A stretch of DNA of 64,000 nucleotides. It comes from Heyndrickxia ginsengihumi. GTDB taxonomy: Bacteria > Bacillota > Bacilli > Bacillales > Bacillaceae_C. Below the pieces are notes generated by a model. The model saw nothing but the letters and a program-made list of their open reading frames with translations. It had not been told where the DNA came from and ran no database searches. Both the position numbers and the translations under genes were made by a program. This document shows positions 44,005-54,152 of the stretch, one piece after another (position 1 is the stretch's first letter; each line of letters starts with the position of its first letter). The stretch is taken from NCBI RefSeq assembly GCF_011008565.1, contig NZ_JAAIWK010000015.1, forward strand, positions 25,896-89,895. Reading direction: 5' to 3'.

Positions 44005-44520
44005 TGGTGAAAGCGAACCCTAGGAGCGGAAATCACCGGCAAGATGTCAATAACTAAATTAGAAATGTCAGCAAAGACCACCTTATTCAAAGATGTGTAA
44101 TTTCTAATAATAATTAGCAATGCAATTGGAGCGAAAGGGATGAGACTCCAGCGGGACAAACGCGTCCAAGGAAGACCCCGCAGGAGCTTGCGACGAGGAG
44201 GCTTCCGGACCGCCCGCGGAAAGCGAACCCCGGGAGCGGAAATCACTGGCAAGATGTCAATAACTAAATTAGAAATGTCAGCAAAGACCACCTTATTCAA
44301 AGATGTGTAATTTCTAATAATAATTAGCAATGCAACTGGAGCGAAAGGGGTGAGACTCCAGCGGGACAAACGCGTCCAAGGAAGACCCCGCAGGAGCTTG
44401 CGACGAGGAGGCTTCCGGACCGCCCGCGGAAAGCGAACCCCAGGAGCGGAAATCACTGGCAAGATGTCAATAACTAAATTTGAAATATCAGCACAAACCA
44501 CCTTATTCAAGAATGTTTAA
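44005..44520 (+). repeat. tandem repeat, exact 210-bp period, about 2.5 copies
   Basis: AAGCGAACCC recurs at 44011, 44221 and 44431, so the period is 210 bp. Each unit joins a unique part (AATCACTGGCAAGATGTCAA ... TAATTAGCAATGCAA) to the core module (GACTCCAGCGGGACAAACGC ... GGACCGCCCGCGGAAAGCGA). Copies 1 and 2 differ at only a few positions, copy 3 has drifted after about 60 bases. Because 210 is a multiple of three, a spurious long reading frame appears on the minus strand. The flanks 43870-44004 and 44521-44682 hold no gene. Confidence 0.93.
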
Positions 44521-44682
44521 ATTCTAGTTATGAATTACTATTTAATTAAAGAAGACCCAGGAAGTGGAACACAAATTCCGTCAAAAATAGCAATGTTTAT
44601 GAAAACAGTTTTAATAAAGGATTACTGCTTTTGCCGCAATATTATATAATAGAGGTACATGTCAGAAGTAAGGGATATTTAA

Positions 44683-45267
44683 ATGAAAAAATGGTTTAAG
44701 AAATCACTAGTCATTCTCGTTTCAGTACTATCATTTGGAATTGTATCCCCATCTCATGATCTTTGGAATCATAACCATCAAATCAATCGAATCAAACAGG
44801 GAAACACGGAAGATTATCAAAATAGTACAGCAAGTCTTTCAAGTGAACAATCTGACAATGAGCGCAGTATGTTGATAAAGAAGATGATCAATTCAGCAGA
44901 AATGCAATCATATGAAAAGTTTGGTTCTAAAATCAAGCCAGTCATTGAAGATGAATTTCGCGAGGCCATATTACCAAATATAGAAACAGCTATAACAAAT
45001 ACAATTATGCAATATCCACAAGGGAACTTGTCGAAACTCGCAATTTCTGAAAAACCAAGCGGTGGAGCCAGCGAAAAGATTTTTCATATATATGACAAAG
45101 ATTCAATGAAAGACATTATCCGATTCCATGTTAGAAGAGATCATCCTCCAATGGAAGGATACTATTTTAATTTTCATTATCATGTTGCCTTCGATCATTT
45201 TCAAGTGCATCATCAATTGGGATCCATTTACTGGGATAAAAATACTCCTCCGCAATGGAAAGTGTAA
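44683..45267 (+). CDS. ypjP: YpjP family protein
   Basis: 194 residues with an N-terminal hydrophobic segment (about 8-23, SLVILVSVLSFGIVS), probably a signal or anchor, then a Ser/Asn-rich stretch and the conserved part AEMQSYEKFGSKIKPVIEDE, FHIYDKDSMKDIIRFHVRRD, FNFHYHVAFDHFQVHHQLGS and IYWDKNTPPQWKV. It matches YpjP, whose gene precedes thymidylate synthase in bacilli. Function unknown. The gap to thyA is 33 bases. Confidence 0.88.
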   Translation: MKKWFKKSLVILVSVLSFGIVSPSHDLWNHNHQINRIKQGNTEDYQNSTASLSSEQSDNERSMLIKKMINSAEMQSYEKFGSKIKPVIEDEFREAILPNIETAITNTIMQYPQGNLSKLAISEKPSGGASEKIFHIYDKDSMKDIIRFHVRRDHPPMEGYYFNFHYHVAFDHFQVHHQLGSIYWDKNTPPQWKV

Positions 45268-45300
45268 TCATGTCAATTTAAATAAGGTAGGGGAAATGTA

Positions 45301-46095
45301 ATGAAACAATATTTAGATTTATGCCAATATGTGCTTGAGCACGGCGAAAAAAAAGAGGATCGAACTGGAACTGGAACGATCAGTACGTTCGGATACCAAA
45401 TGCGTTTTGATTTACAACAAGGTTTTCCGCTTTTAACAACAAAAAAGCTACATTTAAAGTCAATCATTCATGAATTATTATGGATGCTGCGTGGTGATAC
45501 AAATGTAAAGTATTTACAAGACCATCAAGTACGTATTTGGAATGAGTGGGCTGATGAAAATGGGAATTTAGGTCCGGTATATGGTGAACAATGGCGGTCA
45601 TGGAAAACATCTGACGGATCGACGGTCGACCAAATCACCCAAGTGATTGAACAAATTAAACAAAATCCAGATTCTAGACGTTTAATTGTAAATGCATGGA
45701 ATGTTGGAGAAATCGAGAAAATGGCATTGCCGCCTTGTCACTGTTTTTTCCAATTCTATGTTTCCAATGGTAAATTATCATGTCAATTATATCAGCGCTC
45801 AGGTGATATATTCCTAGGAATCCCATTTAATATTGCCTCTTACGCATTATTAACATTAATGATTGCCCAAGTGTGTGATCTTGAACCAGGTGAATTTATT
45901 CATACATTAGGAGACGCACACATATATTTAAATCATATAGAGCAAGTAAAATTGCAGTTAACGCGCGAACCTCGTGATCTTCCAAAAATGAAAATCAATC
46001 CTGAGATAAAAAATATCTTTGATTTTCAGTATGATGATTTTGAACTGTTAGACTATCATCCACACCCACATATTTCAGGAGTGGTAAGCGTATGA
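45301..46095 (+). CDS. thyA: thymidylate synthase
   Basis: 264 residues, the short form (like B. subtilis ThyB). It methylates dUMP with 5,10-methylene-THF. The nucleophile is the cysteine of [12 protein letters not shown] near 146; [33 protein letters not shown] and the final [11 protein letters not shown] are the family blocks. The last codon overlaps dfrA (ATGA). AGGGGAAATGTA is the binding site. Confidence 0.97.
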   Translation: MKQYLDLCQYVLEHGEKKEDRTGTGTISTFGYQMRFDLQQGFPLLTTKKLHLKSIIHELLWMLRGDTNVKYLQDHQVRIWNEWADENGNLGPVYGEQWRSWKTSDGSTVDQITQVIEQIKQNPDSRRLIVNAWNVGEIEKMALPPCHCFFQFYVSNGKLSCQLYQRSGDIFLGIPFNIASYALLTLMIAQVCDLEPGEFIHTLGDAHIYLNHIEQVKLQLTREPRDLPKMKINPEIKNIFDFQYDDFELLDYHPHPHISGVVSV

Positions 46096-46577
46096 TATCA
46101 TTTCTATGGGCACAAGATGAAAAGGGGATTATCGGCAAAGATAACCAATTGCCATGGCATTTACCGGAGGATTTGAAATATTTTAAGGAATTAACATGGG
46201 GACATCCAATTGTAATGGGAAGAAAAACGTATGAATCAATTGGAAAGGCGCTTCCTGGGAGAACAAATGTCATCTTAACGAGAGATTCGCATTTTCATGC
46301 GGAAAATTGCCTTGTATTTTCCAATAAGCATGATTTATTACGATGGGCTTATGAAAAAAATGAAGAAATTTTTATAACTGGTGGGGCGGAAATTTTTGCA
46401 TTGCTATTGGATGATGTCAATCGCCTATATATGACAAAAATTCATGAAGACATTGAAGGAGATACTTATTTTCCGATGATCAATTGGAATGAGTGGCAAT
46501 TAATTTCCAGTAAACGAGGGCTGAAAAACGAGAAAAATCCATATGATTATGAATTTCTTGTTTATCAAAAAATTTGA
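46092..46577 (+). CDS. dfrA: dihydrofolate reductase
   Basis: 161 residues. DHFR regenerates THF from the DHF made by Thy[19 protein letters not shown] (with the catalytic acidic residue), [40 protein letters not shown] and the closing YEFLVYQ are typical. It overlaps thyA by four bases, so both are made together. Confidence 0.97.
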   Translation: MISFLWAQDEKGIIGKDNQLPWHLPEDLKYFKELTWGHPIVMGRKTYESIGKALPGRTNVILTRDSHFHAENCLVFSNKHDLLRWAYEKNEEIFITGGAEIFALLLDDVNRLYMTKIHEDIEGDTYFPMINWNEWQLISSKRGLKNEKNPYDYEFLVYQKI

Positions 46578-46589
46578 AGAAGTATATTA

Positions 46590-46630
46590 AAAACCGACAA
46601 GATCTAAACTTTCATCTTGTCGGTTTTTTT
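46590..46630 (+). terminator. terminator of ypjP-thyA-dfrA
   Basis: AAAACCGACAAGAT (46590-46603) pairs perfectly with ATCTTGTCGGTTTT (46614-46627), followed by T. Confidence 0.88.
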
Positions 46631-46648
46631 ATCAACTATGTTTTAAAC

Positions 46649-47284
46649 TTAAACAAAGAGGATAATGCAAAAGTACATGCATGCACTTCCGCCTATCACA
46701 AATAGATGCCAAATAGCGTGTGAATAGGGGATCTTTCTTAAAATGTAAAAAATAGAGCCAATAGTATAGCAGATGCCTCCTGCAAGTAATAAGCCAAATC
46801 CAGCTTGAGTCAAATTAGAATACAGGGGTTCAAATGCAATGATTGCCAGCCAGCCCATAAGTAGGTAGTAGATTGTTGACAATAATTTAAAACGTTGAAC
46901 TAAAAAGCATTTCGTTGCAATTCCGATAATTGCTAGCCCCCATATAATCGAAAAAATGGTCCATCCTAATGTGCCGTGTAATGTAATTAGAACTAAAGGG
47001 GTATACGTACCAGCAATCAATAAATAAATGGCTGAATGATCCAGTATGATAAAAAATTTCTTCATTTTTGACCAATAGAAGCTATGAAGTAATGTGGAGA
47101 ATAAATATAGAAGAAGCATAGAGATCCCAAAAATAAGAAAACTTACCATATAAAGGGGATTCTGCTTTTGAGATGCAAAAAGGTATAAAAAAAATGTAGC
47201 AGGGATACTTAATAAAAATCCAATTCCGTGTGTGATGGCATTTGCGAGTTCCTCTTTCCAATTGCCCGAATAGCTTATATTCAA
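46649..47284 (-). CDS. yplQ: hemolysin III / PAQR-type membrane protein YplQ
   Basis: 211 residues with seven membrane segments. The metal-binding PAQR motifs are LANAITHGIGFLLSIPATFF near the start, LYLFSTLLHSFYWSKMKKFF with ILDHSAIYLLIAGTYTPL, and SHAIWHLFVIGGSACMYF near the end, supplying the histidines and serine/aspartate. Relatives are hydrolases or sensors of membrane state; the old name 'hemolysin III' is weakly based. TTG 47284 follows AAGGGGGAAACAAC. It converges on dfrA as in B. subtilis. Confidence 0.9.
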   Translation of the reverse strand: MNISYSGNWKEELANAITHGIGFLLSIPATFFLYLFASQKQNPLYMVSFLIFGISMLLLYLFSTLLHSFYWSKMKKFFIILDHSAIYLLIAGTYTPLVLITLHGTLGWTIFSIIWGLAIIGIATKCFLVQRFKLLSTIYYLLMGWLAIIAFEPLYSNLTQAGFGLLLAGGICYTIGSIFYILRKIPYSHAIWHLFVIGGSACMYFCIILFV

Positions 47285-47462
47285 GTTGTTTCCCCCTTTT
47301 TGGTATTAGAACCATTATAGTGGATTTCAACCTTTGTCGCAATGCGAAGAAATTTCTGATACATATCATGTTGAAACTTTTAGAAGGTTGTATTGAAAAA
47401 TTCCAGATTCAATTTGTTTTTCATGTTATAATGTATGCATTGCAAAAAAGTGAGGTGAAACG

Positions 47463-48230
47463 ATGAGGAAAATCTTCATCACCTTCCTTTTCGCATCGTT
47501 GCTAACCATATCTGGCTGTTCGGCTGCAACATTTAAATCAGTAAGTTCTGAGCAAAAAAAAATCGTTCCTGTAAAACTTCATATTGTCTCTGTTGGGGAT
47601 TCTTTAACAGAGGGTATTGGTGATAGCAAAAATCGAGGCGGCTATACTTATTACTTGAAACACGAATTAAATTCACTCAAAGGTGTTAAAGATACATCCA
47701 TTCAAAACTTTGGTGTAAAAGGAAATACAACCGATCAGTTGCTAGCAAAATTACAGGAGAGCGCTGTTAAAAAAGCCATTAAACAATCTGATTTAGTCAT
47801 TATCACAATTGGTGGTAATGATATTATGAAAGTGTTCCGCGCAAATATATCAGATCTTAATGAACAAGCTTTTAAAAATGCGATACCGGATTATAAAAAG
47901 CACCTTTCGAACGTTTTTACAACAATACGTAAAGAAAATCCAAATGCAAAAATTGCCCTTGTTGGTATTTATAATCCATTTTCAACATGGTTTTCGGATA
48001 TTAAAGAAATGAATACGATTCTTAATGATTGGAACAATACGAGTAAACAAGTAACAAAGAGTTACAAAAATACTACATTTATACCTGTGGCGGATATCTT
48101 TGCAAAAAGGGAAGATGAGTTGTTATATGAAGAAGATCATTTTCATCCGAATAACAAAGGGTATGATTTAATGTCGCAGCGTATTTTTCAATATTTACTG
48201 AAAGATGACTTTTTAAGAATCCCTCATTAG
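47463..48230 (+). CDS. ypmR: SGNH/GDSL lipoprotein esterase YpmR
   Basis: 255 residues. The lipobox TISGCSA (Cys about 19) marks a lipoprotein. SGNH blocks: VGDSLTEGIGDSKNRGGY with the nucleophile serine, FGVKGNTTDQLL, IITIGGNDIMK, and DHFHPNNKGYDLMSQ with the catalytic Asp-His. Substrate unknown, esterase or lipase. GTGAGGTGAAACG lies before ATG 47463. ypmS follows 30 bases later. Confidence 0.92.
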   Translation: MRKIFITFLFASLLTISGCSAATFKSVSSEQKKIVPVKLHIVSVGDSLTEGIGDSKNRGGYTYYLKHELNSLKGVKDTSIQNFGVKGNTTDQLLAKLQESAVKKAIKQSDLVIITIGGNDIMKVFRANISDLNEQAFKNAIPDYKKHLSNVFTTIRKENPNAKIALVGIYNPFSTWFSDIKEMNTILNDWNNTSKQVTKSYKNTTFIPVADIFAKREDELLYEEDHFHPNNKGYDLMSQRIFQYLLKDDFLRIPH

Positions 48231-48260
48231 ATAGACGATTTGTATAAAGGATGAACGCTC

Positions 48261-48827
48261 ATGAAAAAAAATCCGTGGAAACTTGCTTTTTTATCGTTAT
48301 TAACGATTGTAGTTGTTATTGTCCTCGTACTTTCATATTTTCTCTTTGCGCCTTCGTCGGAGCAATCAATTCCTAAAGAGGCAAAAAAACAGCACGATAT
48401 TGAGTTTCATGTAAAAACAGACAAAGCTGATTTAAATGGAATGATTAATCGCTATTTGAAACAAGAGAACTTTAATGGTGAAGTGTATTTAAATAAAGAT
48501 GTTGAACTATATGGGACAGTGGATGTTTTCTCAGAAAAAATGCATTATAAGATGACATTTACGCCGAAAGCTTTAAAAAATGGTGATTTACTATTGAAAC
48601 AAAAATCGGTTACTTTAGGAAAGATCCATTTACCCGTTTCATATATTTTAAGATTTATTGATACTACACAGCATTTACCTGACTGGGTGATTATTAAACC
48701 GAGTGACAAGCTTCTTTACATTCAATTGCAAAAGATGAAATTGGACAGCGATGCAAAAGTGGAAGTTAATCAGTTCGACTTAGCACATAACAATATTTTA
48801 TTCACATTGTATTTCCCAAATAAATAA
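48261..48827 (+). CDS. ypmS: YpmS family protein (DUF2140)
   Basis: 188 residues with one N-terminal membrane segment (about 7-28, KLAFLSLLTIVVVIVLVLSY) and an extracellular beta-rich domain: IEFHVKTDKADLNGMINRYL, LYGTVDVFSEKMHYKMTFTP, LPVSYILRFIDTTQHLPDWV. It matches YpmS. It probably works with YpmR, with which it forms an operon. Repeat copy e begins five bases after its stop codon and may stand in for a terminator. Confidence 0.88.
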   Translation: MKKNPWKLAFLSLLTIVVVIVLVLSYFLFAPSSEQSIPKEAKKQHDIEFHVKTDKADLNGMINRYLKQENFNGEVYLNKDVELYGTVDVFSEKMHYKMTFTPKALKNGDLLLKQKSVTLGKIHLPVSYILRFIDTTQHLPDWVIIKPSDKLLYIQLQKMKLDSDAKVEVNQFDLAHNNILFTLYFPNK

Positions 48828-48832
48828 ATAAA

Positions 48833-49018
48833 GAGGCTGGGGCAAAAGGATCTTAACTAAAGAAAACCCGAACATTGTGCTCCAACTCAGCTCCGGAAAT
48901 ATCCTTCGCTTTCCGTGGGCGGCTAGTGAGCCTCCCACAGGAGTCCACGCATATTTTCGGAGTTGATATGTGCAATGTTCGTCTTTAGCTAACAACTTTT
49001 GAGTGTTTTCCCAGCCTC
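48833..49018 (+). repeat. dispersed repeat, full copy (e), shell plus core
   Basis: GAGGCTGGGGCAAAAGGATC and ACTAAAGAAAACCCGAAC at the left, GTCTTTAGCTAACAAC and TTTCCCAGCCTC at the right, in the orientation of copies a and b. The core reads CTTTCCGTGGGCGGCTAGTG and CCTCCCACAGGAGTCCACGC. 186 bp, lying between two convergent genes. Confidence 0.88.
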
Positions 49019-49027
49019 TTTCGTTTA

Positions 49028-50416
49028 TTATGAAAGTAATCGTAACCCCTTCGGATAAAAATTTTTCAAAATGCCATTTGCCTCTTTGCTCCAGCCTAAC
49101 GGAAATTGATCAATTGTTATAAGAACCCACCCCCGATGATTGCCTGTGGTTTTTAATGTCTCACCTCTTAAATAGCGCAACCATTCTTCATTTTTCGAAG
49201 AAAGATCGTGGACATGTTTGCCTTGTTTAATTGACAATGCAAGTGCTAACGCATGATTAGGCTCAAAACGATTTTTTTTGAAGACGCCGAGATGTAGTCC
49301 AGCACGAACTAAATGAACGCCTTTTAACTGTGGACATTGTCTCGGTAATAAGAAGAGCTGATCTTTAAATACAAAAAATGCTTTTCCATCTGTATTGAAA
49401 TGTATTAGATTATTTTGTTTGAAATCATTCCAGTCTCTTTCTTGAACTTTTGAAAGTTTCGTCGCTGCCTGCAATTGGATGCTTTCATTTGCTTCTTCAA
49501 GTCTTGATTGCTTCCTCAATTTTGCTACAAAATGGCCTTCTCCCCGTAAGCGGTGTGGCCAAAGCCTTGCTGTATGAACGATGTCCTTAAGTTGATTCTT
49601 TGTCCATTCAATCTTGCCTGGTTGGATCCCATGCGAATGGTGTATTGGAATAATGTCCATATCTGGAAATTCTTGTACAAATGCTTCGATCGTTTGTTCA
49701 TTTTCCTCAGGAGAAAAAGTACATGTAGAATACACAAGTGTCCCACCTGGCTTTAACATTTTATATGCGTAGGATAGAATTTCCCTTTGCTTGTTTGCGC
49801 ATTGTTCAACATGTTGTTGACTCCAGTATTTCATTGCTTCTGGATCTTTTCGAAACATTCCTTCACCAGAACATGGAGCATCTACTAAGATTTTATCGAA
49901 ATAATTCGGATAAAGTTTACTTAACCTTTCGGGCGTTTCATTCGTCACAACTGTATTTGCTAGTCCAAACCTTTCAATATTTTCAGAAAGTGCCTTTGCT
50001 CGCTTTGGATGAATTTCATTAGACATAAGGAACCCATTCTCACCAATTCGTGTCGCGATATGAGTAGACTTTCCTCCAGGTGCAGCGCACAAATCTAATA
50101 CATGATCTCCCGCTTTTACGTCTAATTGTTCACCAACAAACATAGCACTAGGTTCTTGAATGTAAAATAAACCTGCAGAATGATATGGATGTTTTCCAGG
50201 TTGGTCTTCTTTTTCATTAAAATAATAGCCAGTCGGGACAAAAGGAATGTTTTCTATTGAAAAAGGAGAAATCTGTTCCCAATTATTAGCATCCAATTTA
50301 TTAGTATTAATTCTTAAACCGCTCGCACGTTTTTCTGTATAAGAATCAAAAAAATCATTTGCTTCATCACCGAGCAAAGATAACATTTTTTCCTTAAAAT
50401 CAATAGGTAAATTCAA
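49028..50416 (-). CDS. RsmF/RsmB-type rRNA cytosine-C5 methyltransferase
   Basis: 462 residues of the NOP2/Sun family. SAM site VLDLCAAPGGKSTHIATRIG near 105; DAPCSGEGMFRKDPEAMKYW and LVYSTCTFSPEENEQTIEAF carry the two catalytic cysteines. The C-terminal 150 residues form a PUA-like RNA-binding part like that of RsmF (YebU): FFVFKDQLFLLPRQCPQLKG, HLGVFKKNRFEPNHALALAL. It methylates cytosine C5, most likely in 16S rRNA; the exact site is not known. TTG 50416 has AAAGGAGTATAAAA before it; the longer frame from 50446 is rejected. Confidence 0.92.
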   Translation of the reverse strand: MNLPIDFKEKMLSLLGDEANDFFDSYTEKRASGLRINTNKLDANNWEQISPFSIENIPFVPTGYYFNEKEDQPGKHPYHSAGLFYIQEPSAMFVGEQLDVKAGDHVLDLCAAPGGKSTHIATRIGENGFLMSNEIHPKRAKALSENIERFGLANTVVTNETPERLSKLYPNYFDKILVDAPCSGEGMFRKDPEAMKYWSQQHVEQCANKQREILSYAYKMLKPGGTLVYSTCTFSPEENEQTIEAFVQEFPDMDIIPIHHSHGIQPGKIEWTKNQLKDIVHTARLWPHRLRGEGHFVAKLRKQSRLEEANESIQLQAATKLSKVQERDWNDFKQNNLIHFNTDGKAFFVFKDQLFLLPRQCPQLKGVHLVRAGLHLGVFKKNRFEPNHALALALSIKQGKHVHDLSSKNEEWLRYLRGETLKTTGNHRGWVLITIDQFPLGWSKEANGILKNFYPKGLRLLS

Positions 50417-50665
50417 TTTTATACTCCTTTCTAGATTAAAAACCATACCACAATGGATATAACTATTATAAGAAAGACGTTTAAATCAAGGCAATTAAAC
50501 TTTTTATATTTTTTTGCCTTATGAATGACCATTCCTTCATTACATATAAGGACGATAAGAAAGAGTAAATAATTTGAATTTCAAGCAACTATGCCTAAAA
50601 GTAGATAAATATAAATTCACAAGCTACAATAAGAATACATCATGAAAAAATCGGGGTGATGGACA

Positions 50666-51202
50666 TTGACTTTGGATAAAGCACTTTTTGCGGGAGGATG
50701 TTTTTGGTGTATGGTGCATCCTTTTGATGAATTACCTGGAATAGAAAAGGTCGTCTCAGGATACACCGGAGGGACAACACCTTTCCCATCATATGAAGAA
50801 GTATGTTCTGGAAAAACGGGACATACTGAAGCAGTACAAATTATATATAATTCTGAGCAATTCCCATATGAAAAACTGCTAGATATATTCTGGACACAAA
50901 TAGATCCTACAGATGCTGGGGGACAATTTTTTGATCGCGGAAATTCTTATAAACCGGCTATATATTATTATAATGAGGATCAAAAAAAAGCTGCTGAAAC
51001 ATCTAAGAGAAACATAGAAAAAAGCGGCCGTTTTTCGAAACCAATTGTTGTGAGTATTTTGCCAGCATCTGAGTTTTATCCAGCTGAAGATTATCACCAA
51101 GACTACTATAAAAAGAATCCTACTCATTATCAAGCATATCATGAAGGATCTGGCAGAGCCGCATTTATTCGAACACATTGGGGTGACAAATATGGAAAAT
51201 AA
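50666..51202 (+). CDS. msrA: peptide-methionine (S)-S-oxide reductase
   Basis: 178 residues. MsrA reduces the S-form of methionine sulfoxide. [20 protein letters not shown] holds the catalytic Cys12; [20 protein letters not shown] and [11 protein letters not shown] follow. TTG 50666 behind GGGGTGATGG is the start. msrB begins inside its last codons. Confidence 0.95.
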   Translation: MTLDKALFAGGCFWCMVHPFDELPGIEKVVSGYTGGTTPFPSYEEVCSGKTGHTEAVQIIYNSEQFPYEKLLDIFWTQIDPTDAGGQFFDRGNSYKPAIYYYNEDQKKAAETSKRNIEKSGRFSKPIVVSILPASEFYPAEDYHQDYYKKNPTHYQAYHEGSGRAAFIRTHWGDKYGK

Positions 51203-51617
51203 ACATTTAAAAGAAAAATTAACGAAAATGCAATATGAGGTAACACAGCATAGTGCAACAGAACCTCCGTTTCACAATGAATATTGGAATACATTTGAAG
51301 AGGGAATTTATGTAGACATCGTGTCTGGAAAACCACTTTTTAGTTCAAAAGATAAATTTGATGCTGGCTGTGGATGGCCAAGTTTTACGAAACCAATCGC
51401 GGAAGATGAAATGGTTGAAAAAACGGATACTAGTCATGGAATGATTCGAACAGAGGTTAGAAGTAAGTCGGCCAATTCCCATCTAGGTCATGTTTTTCCT
51501 GATGGACCTGGACCAACTCATTTAAGATACTGCATTAATTCAGCCGCTTTGCGCTTTATTCCGAAAGAAAAATTAGAAGAAGAAGGCTATGGAGAATATT
51601 TATCTTTATTTGATTGA
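51192..51617 (+). CDS. msrB: peptide-methionine (R)-S-oxide reductase
   Basis: 141 residues. MsrB reduces the R-form. [54 protein letters not shown] contain the active-site cysteine in RYCIN. ATG 51192 overlaps msrA by 11 bases and uses GGGGTGA inside it. Reading from 51141 would start within msrA without a binding site. Confidence 0.95.
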   Translation: MENKHLKEKLTKMQYEVTQHSATEPPFHNEYWNTFEEGIYVDIVSGKPLFSSKDKFDAGCGWPSFTKPIAEDEMVEKTDTSHGMIRTEVRSKSANSHLGHVFPDGPGPTHLRYCINSAALRFIPKEKLEEEGYGEYLSLFD

Positions 51618-51745
51618 GTATCCTTTAACTTAACGGTCTTTAGGTAAAAGTCTCAAAAACTAGGCGAATGCACATACACATATCCTAATGAAACATACCA
51701 TGAACTGAATAGAAAAATATAGAAAATCTTCGAGGAGTGAATGGT

Positions 51746-51949
51746 ATGTACTACGGATATGATGGTGGATATGGTCATCCATATTATGATGGATATGGTC
51801 ATCCGTTTGATGGATGCGGATGTTACGGTGGAGGATATAGCTATGGTGTTGTAGGCGGTGGCTATGGCTGTCGGAATTCATTTGCTTTAATTGTTGTGCT
51901 ATTTATCCTTCTAATTATTATTGGTGCTTGCTGGGTAGATCCTAAATAA
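51746..51949 (+). CDS. YjcZ-family protein with Gly/Tyr-rich head
   Basis: 67 residues. A glycine-, tyrosine- and histidine-rich lead ([20 protein letters not shown]) with three cysteines precedes the family's hydrophobic segment [18 protein letters not shown]. The lead contains the repeated unit DGYGHP. GAGGAGTG lies six bases before ATG 51746. Coat-like composition and family suggest a spore or membrane protein. Compare the 34-residue version at 19532-19636. Confidence 0.85.
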   Translation: MYYGYDGGYGHPYYDGYGHPFDGCGCYGGGYSYGVVGGGYGCRNSFALIVVLFILLIIIGACWVDPK

Positions 51950-51968
51950 GTTTTGTTTATAATGATAG

Positions 51969-51997
51969 AAAAAGGCAACGGTAATGTTGCCTTTTTT
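51969..51997 (+). terminator. terminator of the yjcZ-like gene
   Basis: AAAAAGGCAAC (51969-51979) pairs with GTTGCCTTTTT (51986-51996), followed by T. Confidence 0.85.
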
Positions 51998-52025
51998 CTA
52001 TGATCAATTAAATGATTGCTCATTT

Positions 52026-53816
52026 TTATATTTTAAAATTACTAATTAGCTTCCGTAAATATTCAGCCTGCTTAGATAATTCGGAAGCAGCTGCAGTGAC
52101 TTCTTCCATTGCAGCCGATCCTTCCTGTGAACTAGATGCTGTAGCTTCAGTGTTTGTTGCGGTATTTGCAGCAATTTGGTTAACGGCCTCGAAAGATTCC
52201 GCAACATCAATACTTAGTTTTTTAGTTTTCTCAATTTCGCTAACCATATCAATGATAACATTGGTTGTTGCATTTGTTTGCTTTTGAATAATCTGTAAAG
52301 ACTGCTTCGTTTCAACAGAAGATTGCACACCAGCTAATACTGCCTGAACGCCTTCGTTATTTTGATCAATAATTCGATTAACTTCCTTTTGTATTGAAAG
52401 GACAATTTTTGTCACTTCATCAGCTGATCGTTGTGATTGTTCCGCCAAATTGCGTACTTCATTAGCTACAACTGCAAATCCCCGTCCGTGTTCACCGGCT
52501 CGGGATGCTTCAATTGCCGCATTCAATGCTAGTAAATTAGTTTGTTTTGCAATTCCTGTTATCGTTTTAATCATTTTTGTTATTTCAGCTGACTTTTGTC
52601 CTAATGTCTCAACTGTAGATGTTGTGTTAGAAATAATATTTTCAATACTCTTCATTTTAGATGAAGTATTATTTACAGAATCACTACCTTTTTCAGCAGA
52701 TATTTTCATATCAAGTGACGCTTTTTTTACCGTTTCAGCTGAGTCATAGAGAATCGATACTACTTTTTCTAAAATCTCCATTTTTGACATTGATTTACTC
52801 ATCTGATTTGAAACCTGTTCGCTATCACTTGCAATTTCATTTGCCGTTTCTGCAATAGATTGAATCGTACGTGCTGTTTCTTCGGAAGAAGCAAGTAATT
52901 GTTCACTAGACGAGGAGACGTTTTCAGCCATACTCGCTATATCCGTTACTAACTTTGCAATGCCATCAATTAGTTGATTTGTGTCTTTTGCTAGATTACT
53001 AAGTTCATCATTAGACTTAATTTCTATTCTTTTAGTTAAATCTCCGCCAGCATATGCGATGTTTAAAATTGATTGACTTATTTTACGTACGCTCGATTTA
53101 ATGGTTTTCGTTAAAAGCATACTGATTATGATAGAGAGAATGACGGCAAATAATGATAATGCAACTGTAACAATTTGAGAAATTAAAACAGTAGTATGTA
53201 AAAGATGTATACGTTCTTTCGTTGTGTTTGTTTCATCCTGTAAAAGATCTTGAATTTCTTGTTTCATTTTGTTCATATAAAATGTCGTCTGCGACGTTTT
53301 CGTTTGTTCAATTGCATCCTTTTGCGTATTATATTGCCGTGCCTCGATGACGCGATCAATCCCACCAAGCCAAAAATTATATGCATGTGCAATACGCTCG
53401 ACTTTAGTTCTTTGATCAGGATTTTGTTTCAGTAGTTTTCTTAATTCACGTAGTTTTGTATTAACATCTTTTTTACTCTGTTCATAAGGATCAAGTGCAT
53501 CCATATCACCTGAAAGCACATAGTTTAATGAAGCGGAGTCAATATCGCCTGTTTGCTCTAGAAGGTTTTGCACATCGTCATGGACTATAATGTCATGCTC
53601 GGAAATTCGGGTAATTTCTTTTTCAAGATTCCTCATATTTATATACGATGTGATCGTTAATAGTATTAATAATATGGTAAGTATCCCGAATGACACGGCA
53701 ATTTTCCCCCGAATCGTTTGGATATATGGAATGATTGCGCGGAAAAATGTTCGCATATCTTTCTTCTTAATGATGTTGAAAGTTGTTCTGTTCGAATTTT
53801 TTTTAGTTTTAATCAC
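52026..53816 (-). CDS. methyl-accepting chemotaxis protein
   Basis: 596 residues. First membrane segment at about 38-60 ([20 protein letters not shown]), an extracellular CHASE3-like helical region of about 145 residues, second segment at about 208-230, HAMP at about 232-285, then the coiled-coil signalling domain. The tip EIT...[38 protein letters not shown] is intact, so it should couple to CheA and CheW. GTG 53816 has TTGGAGGT five bases before it; the longer start at 53828 is less likely. Ligand unknown. Confidence 0.92.
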   Translation of the reverse strand: MIKTKKNSNRTTFNIIKKKDMRTFFRAIIPYIQTIRGKIAVSFGILTILLILLTITSYINMRNLEKEITRISEHDIIVHDDVQNLLEQTGDIDSASLNYVLSGDMDALDPYEQSKKDVNTKLRELRKLLKQNPDQRTKVERIAHAYNFWLGGIDRVIEARQYNTQKDAIEQTKTSQTTFYMNKMKQEIQDLLQDETNTTKERIHLLHTTVLISQIVTVALSLFAVILSIIISMLLTKTIKSSVRKISQSILNIAYAGGDLTKRIEIKSNDELSNLAKDTNQLIDGIAKLVTDIASMAENVSSSSEQLLASSEETARTIQSIAETANEIASDSEQVSNQMSKSMSKMEILEKVVSILYDSAETVKKASLDMKISAEKGSDSVNNTSSKMKSIENIISNTTSTVETLGQKSAEITKMIKTITGIAKQTNLLALNAAIEASRAGEHGRGFAVVANEVRNLAEQSQRSADEVTKIVLSIQKEVNRIIDQNNEGVQAVLAGVQSSVETKQSLQIIQKQTNATTNVIIDMVSEIEKTKKLSIDVAESFEAVNQIAANTATNTEATASSSQEGSAAMEEVTAAASELSKQAEYLRKLISNFKI

Positions 53817-54152
53817 GGGGACCTCCAAAAAATATCTAATTTATTTAAATAGACACTCAATTAATAATATTAAACATTTATTAGTAAATAATCTATAAAT
53901 TTGTCAGGAAAATAAACAATTAAATGTTATTTATAAATTTTCTTTTATTTTTATCTAATAGATTTAAAGGCAATAGGGAGACTGGAGGAAAAAAGTGAGA
54001 CCTTGAAGTGATAATCAGCACTCACGTTTTAAAGAAGGTAGATTGAAATAAAAAGCTATATATGATAGTATGTTTTGACTTTACGTAATGTAAGTCTTTC
54101 GATATAGTGATTCATATATGAAAACGAAATAGAATAGAAAGGCGCTTGTACG
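53817..54152. other. divergent intergenic region, no feature seen
   Basis: AT-rich; I see no gene, repeat or clear hairpin. Promoters for the chemoreceptor and yozE must lie here. Confidence 0.4.

Noticed and set aside
43947..44510. A 187-codon open frame on the minus strand with a repeated 70-residue unit
   Set aside because: It is produced by the 210-bp tandem repeat, whose period is a multiple of three. There is no ribosome binding site, and its sense is set by the repeat core found elsewhere as non-coding DNA.
44005..44520. CRISPR array
   Set aside because: The period is 210 bp and nearly the whole unit is repeated; there are no short repeats with differing spacers and no cas genes.
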